DNA from: Micromonospora sp. WMMD882
GTDB lineage: Bacteria > Actinomycetota > Actinomycetes > Mycobacteriales > Micromonosporaceae
DNA: 64,000 bases
Reading direction: 5' to 3'
Assembly (NCBI RefSeq): GCF_027497255.1
Contig: NZ_CP114903.1
Coordinates: 868,001-932,000 of the forward strand
The position numbers and the translations under genes are program-made. Positions 38,419 to 47,840 of the stretch are shown here, piece by piece. The notes beneath the pieces are model-generated. The model saw nothing but the letters and a program-made list of their open reading frames with translations, had not been told where the DNA came from and ran no database searches. The number at the start of each line of letters is the position of its first letter. Position 1 is the first letter of the stretch.

Positions 38419-38834
38419 GGCTGCTCCGGCGCGAGCCCGAGCATCCGCCGGACGCCGCTGGTCATCCGGGGGCCCCCGGGCGGCAGGTACATGTCGACGC
38501 CGGCCTCGCCCCGTACCATCCGGGCCGCGTTCATCCCGTCCGGCAGCAGCGGCGCGATGATGTCCGCCGCCCGGTCCATGACCTGTTCCTTCGCCTCGGC
38601 GTAGGTCTGCATGATGACGGCCTGCAACTCCACCGGCGTCATCCGCCGGTACGCGCCGGTCGGGAAGGTGACTGCGGTGAGCACGCCGTTCTGGCCGACC
38701 GTCACCGTCACCTCTCGTCGGGGCGCGGTGGCGGACGCCTGGATCTCCCTCATCCGTTCCTGGAGCTCGGTCAGGCTGCTGCGCTGACGTTCGTACTCCG
38801 CGAACAGCTCCTCGATGCGATCGTCGAAGCTCAT
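38415..38834 (-). CDS. YbaB/EbfC-family protein
   Basis: 139 residues. It has an N-terminal long helix (EELFAEYERQRSSLTELQERM) and the YbaB core 'REVTVTVGQNGVLTAVTFP', as in nucleoid-associated YbaB dimers. In actinobacteria such proteins are common beside ESX loci, where they are thought to act as chaperones or regulators rather than general nucleoid proteins. A good ribosome site (AGGGAGGGA) precedes the ATG. First gene of the minus-strand operon; the 296-bp gap to the divergent WXG100 gene must hold promoters for both arms, though I could not pick convincing -10/-35 boxes there. Confidence 0.8.
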   Translation of the reverse strand: MSFDDRIEELFAEYERQRSSLTELQERMREIQASATAPRREVTVTVGQNGVLTAVTFPTGAYRRMTPVELQAVIMQTYAEAKEQVMDRAADIIAPLLPDGMNAARMVRGEAGVDMYLPPGGPRMTSGVRRMLGLAPEQP

Positions 38835-39116
38835 CGGCCGCTCCCTCCCTGCGCGGGGTCAAGTAGAGGGGCCGGCCGGGCAGGTCGGAAGGGTCGACCG
38901 GGGTTTCCGGGCACGAACGTGCAGCCGCTCTTCCCCGCCGCACCGGGCGAACCCGCGGGCGGACGGCGGGCAGGGGGGAAGTAGGCAGAGTTGCCCCGTC
39001 GTTCGGACATGCCCCGACCGGTGAGCTTGCCGCCGGTGGTCGCCCGGCCGGAACGTTCTGCGTGGGCGACCACCGAGCGCAGCACGTTCGACGTCGTCAT
39101 TTCCCGACGTACGACG

Positions 39117-39123
39117 AAAGGAG
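39117..39123 (+). promoter_or_regulatory. Ribosome binding site of the first WXG100 gene
   Basis: AAAGGAG, 7 nt before the GTG at 39131. It decides that start against upstream in-frame candidates such as the one at 39062. Confidence 0.6.
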
Positions 39124-39130
39124 ACTCGCT

Positions 39131-39451
39131 GTGACCATGCCTACGGTCCAGACTTCCGAACCGGGCATGCAGGCGGCGGCCACCGAGTTCGCCGCCAAGG
39201 CCCAGGAGTTCACCGGTCACCTGCGCAGCGTCAACACGCAGATGGCGACGTTGCAGGCGAGCTGGCGGGGCGACGCGTCGAACAGCTTCAACCAGGCCAT
39301 GGACAACTGGGAGCGGTCCTTCCAGGTCGTCATCAACCAACTGCTGCACATGATGGACGTCATGGGCGCCACCACCTCCGGCTACCGGGCCGCGGAGGAC
39401 CAGGCCGCGCAGAGCGCCCAGTCCTTCATGTCGGCGCTGCCCGGAGTCTGA
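39131..39451 (+). CDS. WXG100-family (Esx) protein 1
   Basis: 106 residues. Helix-turn-helix hairpin with the WxG turn (SWRGDASNSF) in the middle and the C-terminal secretion motif YRAAE (YxxxE). Such proteins leave the cell as dimers through the ESX channel and also activate EccC. It is followed by a second WXG100 gene 24 bp downstream, the usual heterodimer arrangement. It is the first gene of the plus-strand secretion operon and is divergent from the giant effector operon. Confidence 0.93.
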   Translation: MTMPTVQTSEPGMQAAATEFAAKAQEFTGHLRSVNTQMATLQASWRGDASNSFNQAMDNWERSFQVVINQLLHMMDVMGATTSGYRAAEDQAAQSAQSFMSALPGV

Positions 39452-39475
39452 CCCCTGCTGAGAAAGGACGTGACG

Positions 39476-39778
39476 GTGTCCAACTACCGGTTCGACTTCA
39501 ACCAGGCCGACGCGACCCTGCACGACATGCACCAGATCAACGGGCGGATCGCCAGCGCGTTGGACGAGATGGAACGCAACGTCGAGCGGAGCCTCCAGGA
39601 CTGGACGGGTGACGCGCAGACCACCTACTACGCGGCCAAGGCCGAGTGGCGGGGCGCGGCCGGCGCGATGTCGGTCTACCTCGAACAGGCCCGGCAGACG
39701 CTGCTGGCGATCTCGGAGAACTACGGGACGACCGAGCAGCGGCACACCAAGATCTGGAACGACGTTCGCGGCGGCTGA
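39476..39778 (+). CDS. WXG100-family (Esx) protein 2
   Basis: 100 residues from the GTG at 39476, which is 7 nt from an AAAGGA site; an in-frame GTG at 39470 is too close to that site. The WxG turn is DWTGDAQTTYY and the C-terminal motif is YGTTE (YxxxE). Probably the partner of the WXG100 protein encoded just upstream. Confidence 0.93.
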   Translation: MSNYRFDFNQADATLHDMHQINGRIASALDEMERNVERSLQDWTGDAQTTYYAAKAEWRGAAGAMSVYLEQARQTLLAISENYGTTEQRHTKIWNDVRGG

Positions 39779-39873
39779 CGTGCCGGCCGGTTGGCGGGCG
39801 ACGTCGTCCGGCAACCGGCCGCCCTCGGTGGCGCCACCGGTGACAGTTGGCCGCACGGAAAGGTCGTGGACGG

Positions 39874-40836
39874 ATGGCCGACCTCAGTAACCCCAACGAC
39901 ATGGCGATCGACGAGATCGGCATTCTCGACAAGTTCAACAAGGGCGAGATCTGGCTTTTCCCGGACAAACACCCGGACGGTTGGATCCAGGCGGTGATCG
40001 ACCGGGCGGAAGCGGAAATCGTCGCCTTCGACCAACGGAACCCGGGCAACGTCCTCTCCGGCGTGGACAAGGTCGACTGGCGCTTCTACACCGCGGACGA
40101 GAAGGCCGCCTTCGAGTGGTACTGGCGCGAGGTGCTGCCGGCCGACAAGTGGTCGAAACTCGTCGACGACTACCTGGTCGACCAGGCCACGTCGGTGCCC
40201 GGGGGCGGCATCGACGTCGACGAGTTCGGGGAGAACGACCACCTCGACATCGACGGGAAGATCCCGGTGCCGGAGGTGAAGACCTGGACCGGCGGCGACA
40301 ACAAGGACGGCGAGCTGAAGGTCAGCACCGAGGCCATCCGCTACTTCGCGAACTCGATCGGAAAGATCGTGTCGACGACGGGCGGCAAGCCCGGCGGCAT
40401 GATCCTCGACGTCCGGGGCAATCTCGACGATCTGAACGTGCTGCCGGGCAAGTTCGCCCGGGCGGAGAAGATGCGACGCAAGCTCGCCGGTGGCGACGAG
40501 AACCCGGGCCTGATCGGTGACACGGCGGGCCTGCTGACCAAGATCCATCAGGCCCTGTTCGCGCTTCGCGAGAGCCTGCTGGCGATGGCCAACTCCTACG
40601 AGTACACCGAGGACGGCAACGTCCGCACCGGCAAGGACCTCAAGGACAAGTCCGAGAAGTTCCGGAACATGACCGAGGCGGAGTTCGCGAAGGCGATGGG
40701 TCGGCCCTGGGGGCAGATCGACGACATCGGCGACTACGGCCAGGTCACCTCCGGCGGCTACAGCGGGGGCGACGGCGGCGACAAGTCCGACGGCGACAAG
40801 TCCGGCGGTGACAGGTCCGACGGCGGCGAGAGCTGA
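39874..40836 (+). CDS. Hypothetical ESX-associated protein with YxxxE motif
   Basis: 320 residues from the ATG at 39874. I do not recognise the family. It is acidic, without signal peptide or membrane helix. The central-C-terminal part has two long helices ('IHQALFALRESLLAMANS') followed by YEYTE, a possible type VII secretion motif, and the tail is a Gly/Asp/Lys/Ser repeat (SGGDGGDKSDGDKSGGD). Its position among WXG100 genes suggests a secreted substrate or secretion chaperone of this locus. Confidence 0.7.
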   Translation: MADLSNPNDMAIDEIGILDKFNKGEIWLFPDKHPDGWIQAVIDRAEAEIVAFDQRNPGNVLSGVDKVDWRFYTADEKAAFEWYWREVLPADKWSKLVDDYLVDQATSVPGGGIDVDEFGENDHLDIDGKIPVPEVKTWTGGDNKDGELKVSTEAIRYFANSIGKIVSTTGGKPGGMILDVRGNLDDLNVLPGKFARAEKMRRKLAGGDENPGLIGDTAGLLTKIHQALFALRESLLAMANSYEYTEDGNVRTGKDLKDKSEKFRNMTEAEFAKAMGRPWGQIDDIGDYGQVTSGGYSGGDGGDKSDGDKSGGDRSDGGES

Positions 40837-40907
40837 TCGCGCGGTACGGAGCGGAGTGCCCGGCGCGTCTCGGCGCGCCGGTGTCGGCATAGGAATGGGG
40901 GAAGGTC

Positions 40908-43460
40908 ATGGCGGACGGGCAGGAAGATCCGGGGAAATCGTGGGAGAACTCCGTGGACCCGAAGGCGACCTTTCCCCCGTTGGACGTGGCGACCGAGCCC
41001 GAGAACGACCTGGAGATCTGGGCGCAGATGGATCCGCCCGGGTGGCGGCGGATCAAGGCGTCGGTCGTCGGCGGCTCCGCGATCGAGAGCGAGGCCGGGC
41101 AGACGTACGCGGCCAGCCTGGTCAGCTACCAGAGCCTGATCGACGCGGCCTCCGCCTTCCAGCAGGCGTACAACCTCCTGGTCTGGCTGGAGACGTTCAT
41201 CAACCTGCACGCGCACGCCATCGCCGGTGAGGAGAAGGCGTGGCAGGGCCCGGCAGCGCGGGCGTTCCTGGCGAAGATGGACTACTTCAGTGAGTTCCTG
41301 GGCGCCCAGGCCGAGCGGTTGGCCGGTGGCCTGGGCATGCCCGGGTCGGCCGGGCTGCCGTACCAGTTGATGAAGGCCGGCAGCTACCTCAAGTGGGCAC
41401 AGGACCAGTTGAACTACCTCGACATCGCCTGGGCGAAGATCGCCGCCGCGAACGGCGCGAACCACACGTCCGGCGGCAACGTGGCGATCAGCTCGACCCG
41501 TTACGCCCGACCGATGACGAACCAGATGCTGGAGGTCGCGCTGGAGCTGGCCAAACAGTACCGACCGGTCATCGACAAGGTCAGCTCGCCCAGCGGCGAC
41601 GGCGCCCTCGGCATCGACGACCCGACCAAGCCGCCCACCTCGCCGCCCACCGACCCGCCGACCGATCCACCTACCGAACCCCCGACCGATCCGCCCACGG
41701 ATCCCCCGACCGATCCGCCCACGGATCCCCCGACCGACCCACCCACCGACCCGCCGACCGACCCGCCGACGCAACCGCCGGTCGACCTGCCGACGCAACC
41801 GCCGGTCGACCCGCCGACCGATCCACCTACCGATCCGCCGACGCAACCGCCGGTGGATCCGCCGACCCAGCCGCCGGTGGATCCGCCCGGCGTCGACGTG
41901 ACGCCGCCGGCCCTCGACGGTCCGCCCGGCGTGAACGGTCCCGATGGGGACGTGCCGCCGCCGGGCGTCACCGAGCCGCCGCTGGGCGGACTGCCCGACC
42001 TGGACGACCCGCCACCCGTCACCGCCCCACCGACGACCGGACCGCCCGGTCTCAATCCGCCCGGTCTCAATCCGCCCGGTCTCAATCCACCTGGGCTCAA
42101 TCCACCTGGCCTCAATCCGCCTGGTGGCGACAAGGATCCTGTCAAGCCGCCGCCGGTCGGCGACGTGCCGGACGACCCGGACGGGCTGCGACCGCCCGAC
42201 GACATCGACGTTCCCGGCGGGATCGAGAAACCGGGCGGGATCGCCCCGCCCGGAGGAATCAATCCGCCGGGTGGGATCGACGCCCCGGGCGGGATCGAGA
42301 ACCCGGGTGGGATCGATACGCCCGGTGGCATCGAGGACCCGGACGGGATCGAGAACCCGGGCGGGATCCAGACGCCGGGTGGTGGCCCGTCGCCCGGCGC
42401 GCCGTTGCCGGGCGCTCCCGGCGCTCCCGGCGCCGGCCTGGGCGGGGGCGGCTCCACGCCGGAACGTCCCGACTCGTCCGGCCTGGTCGGCGGCGATCCG
42501 GGGGACTGGAACCCGACCCTCCCGAAGACCGGCGACCCGTTCGCGCCCGACGGCGCCGCCTCCGGTGGCACCGGCCTGGGCGACCACCGGGACGACCAGC
42601 CGCCCGGATCGGCGCTGCCCGGACCGGGCGCGGTGGGCGGCACGGCACCGCCGGTCCTGCCACCGTTGCCCGGCGCGCCGGGAGCGCCGGGGGCGGGCGG
42701 GGCCGGCAGCTCGGCGGCGGAGCGTCCGGACGCCTCCGGCCTGGTCGAGGGGGACGCCACCGACTGGGAGGCGATCGGCGCGGGCCCGGCCGGCGACCCC
42801 GAGGCGCCCACCGGCACGACGGCCGGCGGCGTCGGCCTCGACTCCGGACCGGTCGACGTGCCGCCCGGTCCGGAGACGGCGCCCCCCACCGTCGTACCGG
42901 TGCTGCCCGTGCTGCCGGTGCCGGTCGGCGGCGGGCGGGACCGGAAGGCCGCGCGGCGACCGGCCGGGCCCGGCCGGGACGAGGGCCCCGGCACCCCACC
43001 CACGGCGGCGGACGGGCCTGCGCCGGTGGACGTGAACGCCACCCCGCCGCCGGTGGAGGCGACCGCGACCCCTGCCGTGGAGACGGTCGGCGGGCCGGGC
43101 CGGGAGGTCGGCGTACCACCGCCGAGCGCGCCCGACCCGACGCGGGCGGCGCTCGGCGTACCCCTCGGAGTTCCGGCGGCCCGGGCCGGCGAGCGGAGGC
43201 CGCCCGACCGGCCGGACGCCGCCGACCTGCTCCACGAGGAGGAGGCCACCTGGACCGGCGGCGAGCCGCCGCCGGTGGACCGGACGTCGGCGGAGGACCG
43301 GGTGCCCGTCGTGCGACCGGACGAGGACGACGTCGACACCTCGGGCTGGGACGACCCCGGCAACGCCTGGTGGTGGCGGGACGACGACGCGCCGCCGACG
43401 CCGGAGCACCAGGCGACGGCCCGCGACGTCGGGTGGGCGGAGAGGACGAGGGATGCGTGA
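40908..43460 (+). CDS. Pro-rich PPE/WXG-like secreted protein
   Basis: 850 residues. The N-terminal ~220 residues are helical with a WxG-like turn (KAWQGPAARAFL, ~107-118), like PPE or long WXG proteins. The rest is low complexity in blocks: PTDPP repeats (~245-327), PPGLN repeats (~378-405), PGGI repeats (~437-492), then Gly/Pro/Ala-rich stretches and an acidic, Trp-rich end (DDPGNAWWWRDDD). No signal peptide. It resembles ESX-secreted proteins with unstructured wall-spanning tails. Start ATG with GGGGGAAGG ribosome site. The tail could reach through peptidoglycan or be glycosylated; both are inference. Confidence 0.75.
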   Translation: MADGQEDPGKSWENSVDPKATFPPLDVATEPENDLEIWAQMDPPGWRRIKASVVGGSAIESEAGQTYAASLVSYQSLIDAASAFQQAYNLLVWLETFINLHAHAIAGEEKAWQGPAARAFLAKMDYFSEFLGAQAERLAGGLGMPGSAGLPYQLMKAGSYLKWAQDQLNYLDIAWAKIAAANGANHTSGGNVAISSTRYARPMTNQMLEVALELAKQYRPVIDKVSSPSGDGALGIDDPTKPPTSPPTDPPTDPPTEPPTDPPTDPPTDPPTDPPTDPPTDPPTDPPTQPPVDLPTQPPVDPPTDPPTDPPTQPPVDPPTQPPVDPPGVDVTPPALDGPPGVNGPDGDVPPPGVTEPPLGGLPDLDDPPPVTAPPTTGPPGLNPPGLNPPGLNPPGLNPPGLNPPGGDKDPVKPPPVGDVPDDPDGLRPPDDIDVPGGIEKPGGIAPPGGINPPGGIDAPGGIENPGGIDTPGGIEDPDGIENPGGIQTPGGGPSPGAPLPGAPGAPGAGLGGGGSTPERPDSSGLVGGDPGDWNPTLPKTGDPFAPDGAASGGTGLGDHRDDQPPGSALPGPGAVGGTAPPVLPPLPGAPGAPGAGGAGSSAAERPDASGLVEGDATDWEAIGAGPAGDPEAPTGTTAGGVGLDSGPVDVPPGPETAPPTVVPVLPVLPVPVGGGRDRKAARRPAGPGRDEGPGTPPTAADGPAPVDVNATPPPVEATATPAVETVGGPGREVGVPPPSAPDPTRAALGVPLGVPAARAGERRPPDRPDAADLLHEEEATWTGGEPPPVDRTSAEDRVPVVRPDEDDVDTSGWDDPGNAWWWRDDDAPPTPEHQATARDVGWAERTRDA
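41640..41890 (+). repeat. PTDPP-type tandem repeats
   Basis: A run of degenerate 12- and 15-bp units (ccgaccgatccgccc...) encodes Pro-Thr-Asp-Pro-Pro and Pro-Val-Asp-Pro-Pro units in the PPE-like gene. Confidence 0.85.
42042..42125 (+). repeat. 15-bp tandem repeats encoding Pro-Pro-Gly-Leu-Asn
   Basis: Five or more units of ccgcccggtctcaat with a few C/T changes. Confidence 0.9.
42217..42385 (+). repeat. Pro-Gly-Gly-Ile tandem repeats
   Basis: About ten degenerate 18-bp units (ccgggcgggatcgag...) encode PGGIE/PGGID/PGGIN in the PPE-like gene. Confidence 0.85.
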
Positions 43461-43803
43461 GGAGACCGGACCGATGCCGCTGAAGGCGTGGAAGCGGGAC
43501 CGCGTGACGCCGCCGACCGCCACCGGACGGCCGGCGATGTGCGGTGGTCCCGAGTACACCGCCGAGCAGCGGCTGGAGCTGATGCGCGAGAAGCAGCGGG
43601 CGATGGACGAGGCGGCCCGCCGCGAACGTGAGGAGGCCGAGTCGCGCGGGTCGGCCGGGCGTCGTGCCGCCAGACCGGTCGACGGCGACGACGGGTACCT
43701 CGCCGCCGAGCGGCCCCGCGCCGACCGGTACGCGGTCACCCTGCTCCGGCAGGACGACTCGGCCTGGAACAGCGGTGACGCCGGGTCGGGAGTGCTCGGA
43801 TGA
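43453..43803 (+). CDS. Small charged helical protein of the ESX operon
   Basis: 116 residues from the ATG at 43453, which overlaps the end of the PPE-like gene by 8 nt and has AGAGGA at good spacing; an ATG at 43474 with its own GGAG is an equal alternative. I do not recognise the family. The middle is a long, highly charged helix (AEQRLELMREKQRAMDEAAR) likely to form a coiled coil; the ends look disordered. It has no signal peptide or membrane segment, so a cytoplasmic helper of the secretion complex is possible. Confidence 0.65.
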   Translation: MREETGPMPLKAWKRDRVTPPTATGRPAMCGGPEYTAEQRLELMREKQRAMDEAARREREEAESRGSAGRRAARPVDGDDGYLAAERPRADRYAVTLLRQDDSAWNSGDAGSGVLG

Positions 43804-43864
43804 CCGGCCGGCAGGCTGCCACGGGCAGCCGACGGGCCCGACGGCACGACCGGGGAGCGCCGGC

Positions 43865-46800
43865 ATGAGCACGGTCACCGTCAAGCGTCCGCCCCGGGCC
43901 ACCGGCCCCGACGCGCCGGACGGGGAGGTGGAGCTGCAGGAGCCGCCGCTGATGGCGGAGGAGGCGCCGCTGGACTTCCGGTCGTTCGTGATGATCGTGC
44001 CGATGGGCCTCGGCATGGGCGCGATGATGGCCATGTTCGGCCTCTACAACCGGGCCCCGGTGCTGTACGTGATGGGTGGCGCGATGGCCGTCGGCATGCT
44101 GCTCATGGGCGTCGTGCAGATCGGCCGGGCCGCCGCCGACCGGAAACGTCAGATGCGCGGCGAACGCCGCGACTTCCTGCGGTACATCGCCCAACTGCGC
44201 CGGCAGGCGCGCGAGGCGGCCGAACAGCAGCGTCAGGCGGTGGTCTGGACCCACCCGCAGCCGGACTGGCTGTGGTCGGTGGCGATGAGCAGCCGACTGT
44301 GGGAGCGGCGGCCCAGCCACGACGACTTCGCCCGGGTCCGGATCGGGCTCGGCCGGCAGAACGCGATGCTGCGGTTTCTGCCCCCGCAGACCAAACCGAT
44401 CGAGGACCTGGAGCCGCTCGCCTCGATCTCGCTGCGCCGCTTCTCCGAGGCGTACCGCACGGTGTCCGGCGTGCCGACGTCGGTGGGGCTGCGCAGCTTC
44501 ACCAGCGTCGAGTTCGAGGGCGACGCCGACGCGGCCGTCGACCTGGTACGGGCCATGGTGGCCGCCCTGGTGACCCTGCACGCGCCGGACGAGCTGCGGG
44601 TGGCCGTGCTCACGCCCGAGGTGCACCGTGGACCGTGGGACTGGATCAAGTGGCTGCCGCACAACGCGCACCCGACCGCGTTCGACGCGGCCGGCCCGGT
44701 CCGGCTGTTCGCCGGCGGCCACGACGAGCTGGTCGACCTGCTCGGCCTGGAGATCGCCGACCGGGGGGACCACGACCGGGAGGCCCGACCGTCGTCCGTG
44801 GAGCCGTTCGTGGTGGTCGTCGCGCACCTGGTCGACCTGCCGGACAGCTCCCGGCTGCTCGGCGCGGGCATCCGCAACGTGGTGCTGCTCGACCTCACCG
44901 GCCGGATGCCCGGCGGGCCCCGGGTGCTGCGGCTGACCGTGGACGGCGACCGGGTGACGTTCCCCGCCGGGGAGTCCACCGGCTCGGCGACCCGGGACGG
45001 GCTCGGTCCCGTCGAGTGCCAGGCGCTGGCCCGGATCATCGCGCCCAAGCGGACCAGCGGCACCCTCGACGTGGCCGAGGAGCCGCTGGAGAGCAGCTTC
45101 GAGCTGACCACCCTGCTCGGCATCCGGGACGCGCACACCTTCGACGTCGCGGCGCTGTGGCGGAGCCGGGCGCCGCAACGCAACCGGCTCACCGTGCCCA
45201 TCGGCGTCACCGAGGGCGGCGAGGTCATCGAGCTGGACCTCAAGGAGTCCGCGCAGGGCGGGATGGGACCGCACGGCCTGCTGATCGGCGCGACCGGCTC
45301 CGGCAAGAGCGAGTTGCTGCGTACGCTGGTCTGCGCGCTCGCCGCCACCCACTCCTCGGAGATCCTCAACCTGGTGCTGGTGGACTTCAAGGGCGGCGCG
45401 ACCTTCCTCGGCATGGAGAAGCTGCCGCACACCTCGGCGGTGATCACCAACCTCGCCGACGAGCTGCCACTGGTCGACCGGATGCAGGACGCCCTCAACG
45501 GGGAGCTGACCCGCCGCCAGGAGGTGCTGCGGGCCAGCGGCTACTCCTCGCTGTTCGACTACGAGAAGGCCCGCGCGGCCGGGGCGCACCTGGTGCCGTT
45601 CCCGGTGCTGCTGATCATCGTGGACGAGTTCAGCGAGCTGCTGTCCAGCAAGAGCGAGTTCATGGACCTGTTCGTCTCGATCGGCCGGCTCGGCCGGTCC
45701 CTCGGGGTGCACCTGCTGCTCGCCTCGCAACGGCTGGACGAGGGCCGGATCAACCGGGTCGAGGGGCACCTGTCGTACCGGCTGGCCCTGCGGACGTTCT
45801 CGTCGATGGAGTCCCGGTCGGTGATCGGCGTCGGCAAGGCGTACGAGCTGCCCCCCGAGCCCGGCAACGGGTACCTGAAGGTGGACACCACCAACCTGGT
45901 CCGGTTCAAGGCCGCCTACGTGTCCGGGCCGTACCAGGGCAGCCGGTCGTCGGGCGGGCCGGACGACGTGGCGGACCAGGTCGTCGCCGAGGTCGTCCCG
46001 TTCACCACCGGTCAGGTGGCGGTCCGGCACGACCCCGGCCGGGCCCGGGCCGCCGACCCGGTGACCGAGACCGAGACCGAGCCGGAGCCGGACGCCGTCG
46101 GCGGGCCGAGCCTGGTCGAGGTGCTGCTGGACCGGATCGCCGGCTCCGGCCCGCCGGCCCGCCAGGTGTGGCTGCCGCCGCTGTCCGCCGCGCCCAGCCT
46201 GGACACGCTGCTGCCCAGCGTGGTGCCGGACCCGGCGCGGGGCATGACCGTGGACGACCCCGGCCTGCACGGGCGGCTGCGGGTGCCGGTCGGCATCGTC
46301 GACCGGCCCGCCGACCAGCTCCGCGAGCTGCTCACCATCGACCTCGGCGGCGCGGACGGGCACATCGGCATCGCCGGGGCCCCGCAGAGCGGCAAGTCCG
46401 CGCTGCTGCGCAGCGTCATCCTCGCCCTGGCGCTCACCAACACCCCCCGCGAGGCGCAGTTCTACGGACTCGACTTCGGCGGCGGCGGGCTCGCCTCGAT
46501 CGCCGGGCTGCCGCACATCGGCTCCATCGCCACCCGGATGGAACGTGACCGGGTGGTCCGGACCATCGAGGAGGTCTGGCAGGTGATGGAGCGCCGCGAG
46601 CACGAGTTCGCCAACCGTGGCCTCGACTCGATCGGCGCGTATCTGGCGGCCCGCGCCCGCGGCGACATCGACGACCCGTACGGGCACGTGTTCCTCGTGG
46701 TCGACGGCTGGTACACGATGAAGCAGGACTTCGCCGACCTGGAGACCCGCTTCCAGGAGCTGGCCTCCCGGGGGCTGTCGTTCGGCGTCCACGTGATCGT

Positions 46801-47827
46801 CTCCACCACCCGGTGGTCGGAGCTGCGCACCTGGCTGCGTGACCTGCTCGGCACCCGGTTGGAGCTGCGGCTGGCCGACTCGATGGAGTCCGAGGTCGGG
46901 TCCCGCAAGGCGGCCACCGTGCCGCCCCAGCCGGGACGCGGCCTGACCAGCGACGGCCTGCACTTCCTCGCGGCGCTGCCCCGGATGGACGGCAGCTCGT
47001 CGGTCGCCGACCTCGCCGAGGCGACCAAGTCCGCGGTGGAGGAGATCGGCACGTTCTGGACCGGGCCGGCGGCGCCGGGCGTGCGGATGCTGCCCACCCA
47101 GCTTCCGGTGGAGAGCCTGCCGCTGCCGGAGCCGGCCTTCCGGGTGTGTCTCGGCCGCGACGAGCAACGGCTGGCCCCGGTCTGGCACGACTTCATGACC
47201 ACCCCGCACCTGCTGGTCCTCGGCGACAGCGAGACCGGCAAGTCGAACCTGCTGCGGCTGGTGCTGCGGGCCATCCAGCAGCGGTACACCCCGGAGCAGG
47301 CCAAGGTGGTGCTCGGCGACTCGCGCCGCGACCTGGACACCGCGATCACCGCCGACTACCAGGTCGGGTTCGGGTTCACCGGCGACCGGCTGCACGAGCT
47401 GGCCGGGCAGACCGCCATGTCGATGAACCGCCGGATCCCCGGTCAGGACATCTCGTCCGAGCGGATGCGCCGCCGGGACTGGTGGGAGGGGCCGGAGCTG
47501 TTCGTCGTCGTCGACGACTACGACCTGATGAACCGCACGCTGGGGCCGGGCTCCGCGCTCGACCCGGTGCTGCCGCTGCTGGCCCAGGGCAGCTACATCG
47601 GACTGCACCTGATCGTGGCGCGCAGCACCTCGGGCGCGATGCGGGCCATGATGGACCCGGTCCTGCGCCGGATGTGGGAGCTGGGCACCCCGGCCGCCCT
47701 GCTGTCGTACCCGAAGGAAGAGGGCAGGTTCCTCGGTGAGGCCGCGCCGCGCCGACTGCCGCCCGGACGAGCCCAACTGGTCACCCGCCGCGGCGTGAAG
47801 CTGATCCAGACCGGGCTCGTCGGATGA
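43865..47827 (+). CDS. eccC: Type VII secretion ATPase EccC (three FtsK/SpoIIIE domains)
   Basis: 1,320 residues in one chain. Two membrane helices at ~40-90 are followed by a cytoplasmic stalk domain and three FtsK/SpoIIIE-type ATPase domains: Walker A GATGSGKSE (~475), GAPQSGKSA (~838) and GDSETGKSN (~1120). Walker B-like sites are LLIIVDEFSEL, VFLVVDGWYTM and LFVVVDDYDLM; the second lacks the usual acidic catalytic residue, so domain 2 may bind but not hydrolyse ATP. EccC is the motor that recognises WXG100 substrates and drives export. It is unsplit, unlike ESX-1 EccCa/Cb. The chosen ATG has GGGGAG at 43852. Confidence 0.95.
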   Translation: MSTVTVKRPPRATGPDAPDGEVELQEPPLMAEEAPLDFRSFVMIVPMGLGMGAMMAMFGLYNRAPVLYVMGGAMAVGMLLMGVVQIGRAAADRKRQMRGERRDFLRYIAQLRRQAREAAEQQRQAVVWTHPQPDWLWSVAMSSRLWERRPSHDDFARVRIGLGRQNAMLRFLPPQTKPIEDLEPLASISLRRFSEAYRTVSGVPTSVGLRSFTSVEFEGDADAAVDLVRAMVAALVTLHAPDELRVAVLTPEVHRGPWDWIKWLPHNAHPTAFDAAGPVRLFAGGHDELVDLLGLEIADRGDHDREARPSSVEPFVVVVAHLVDLPDSSRLLGAGIRNVVLLDLTGRMPGGPRVLRLTVDGDRVTFPAGESTGSATRDGLGPVECQALARIIAPKRTSGTLDVAEEPLESSFELTTLLGIRDAHTFDVAALWRSRAPQRNRLTVPIGVTEGGEVIELDLKESAQGGMGPHGLLIGATGSGKSELLRTLVCALAATHSSEILNLVLVDFKGGATFLGMEKLPHTSAVITNLADELPLVDRMQDALNGELTRRQEVLRASGYSSLFDYEKARAAGAHLVPFPVLLIIVDEFSELLSSKSEFMDLFVSIGRLGRSLGVHLLLASQRLDEGRINRVEGHLSYRLALRTFSSMESRSVIGVGKAYELPPEPGNGYLKVDTTNLVRFKAAYVSGPYQGSRSSGGPDDVADQVVAEVVPFTTGQVAVRHDPGRARAADPVTETETEPEPDAVGGPSLVEVLLDRIAGSGPPARQVWLPPLSAAPSLDTLLPSVVPDPARGMTVDDPGLHGRLRVPVGIVDRPADQLRELLTIDLGGADGHIGIAGAPQSGKSALLRSVILALALTNTPREAQFYGLDFGGGGLASIAGLPHIGSIATRMERDRVVRTIEEVWQVMERREHEFANRGLDSIGAYLAARARGDIDDPYGHVFLVVDGWYTMKQDFADLETRFQELASRGLSFGVHVIVSTTRWSELRTWLRDLLGTRLELRLADSMESEVGSRKAATVPPQPGRGLTSDGLHFLAALPRMDGSSSVADLAEATKSAVEEIGTFWTGPAAPGVRMLPTQLPVESLPLPEPAFRVCLGRDEQRLAPVWHDFMTTPHLLVLGDSETGKSNLLRLVLRAIQQRYTPEQAKVVLGDSRRDLDTAITADYQVGFGFTGDRLHELAGQTAMSMNRRIPGQDISSERMRRRDWWEGPELFVVVDDYDLMNRTLGPGSALDPVLPLLAQGSYIGLHLIVARSTSGAMRAMMDPVLRRMWELGTPAALLSYPKEEGRFLGEAAPRRLPPGRAQLVTRRGVKLIQTGLVG

Positions 47828-47840
47828 GAGAGGACCACCG

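Noticed and set aside
38835..39130. Specific promoter boxes in the divergent ESX intergenic region
   Set aside because: Several TTG- and TA-like hexamers exist but none has good spacing and match on either strand.
41640..42390. Repeat array that could be mistaken for CRISPR
   Set aside because: Units are 12-18 bp, contiguous and in frame, without spacers; they encode Pro-rich protein repeats.
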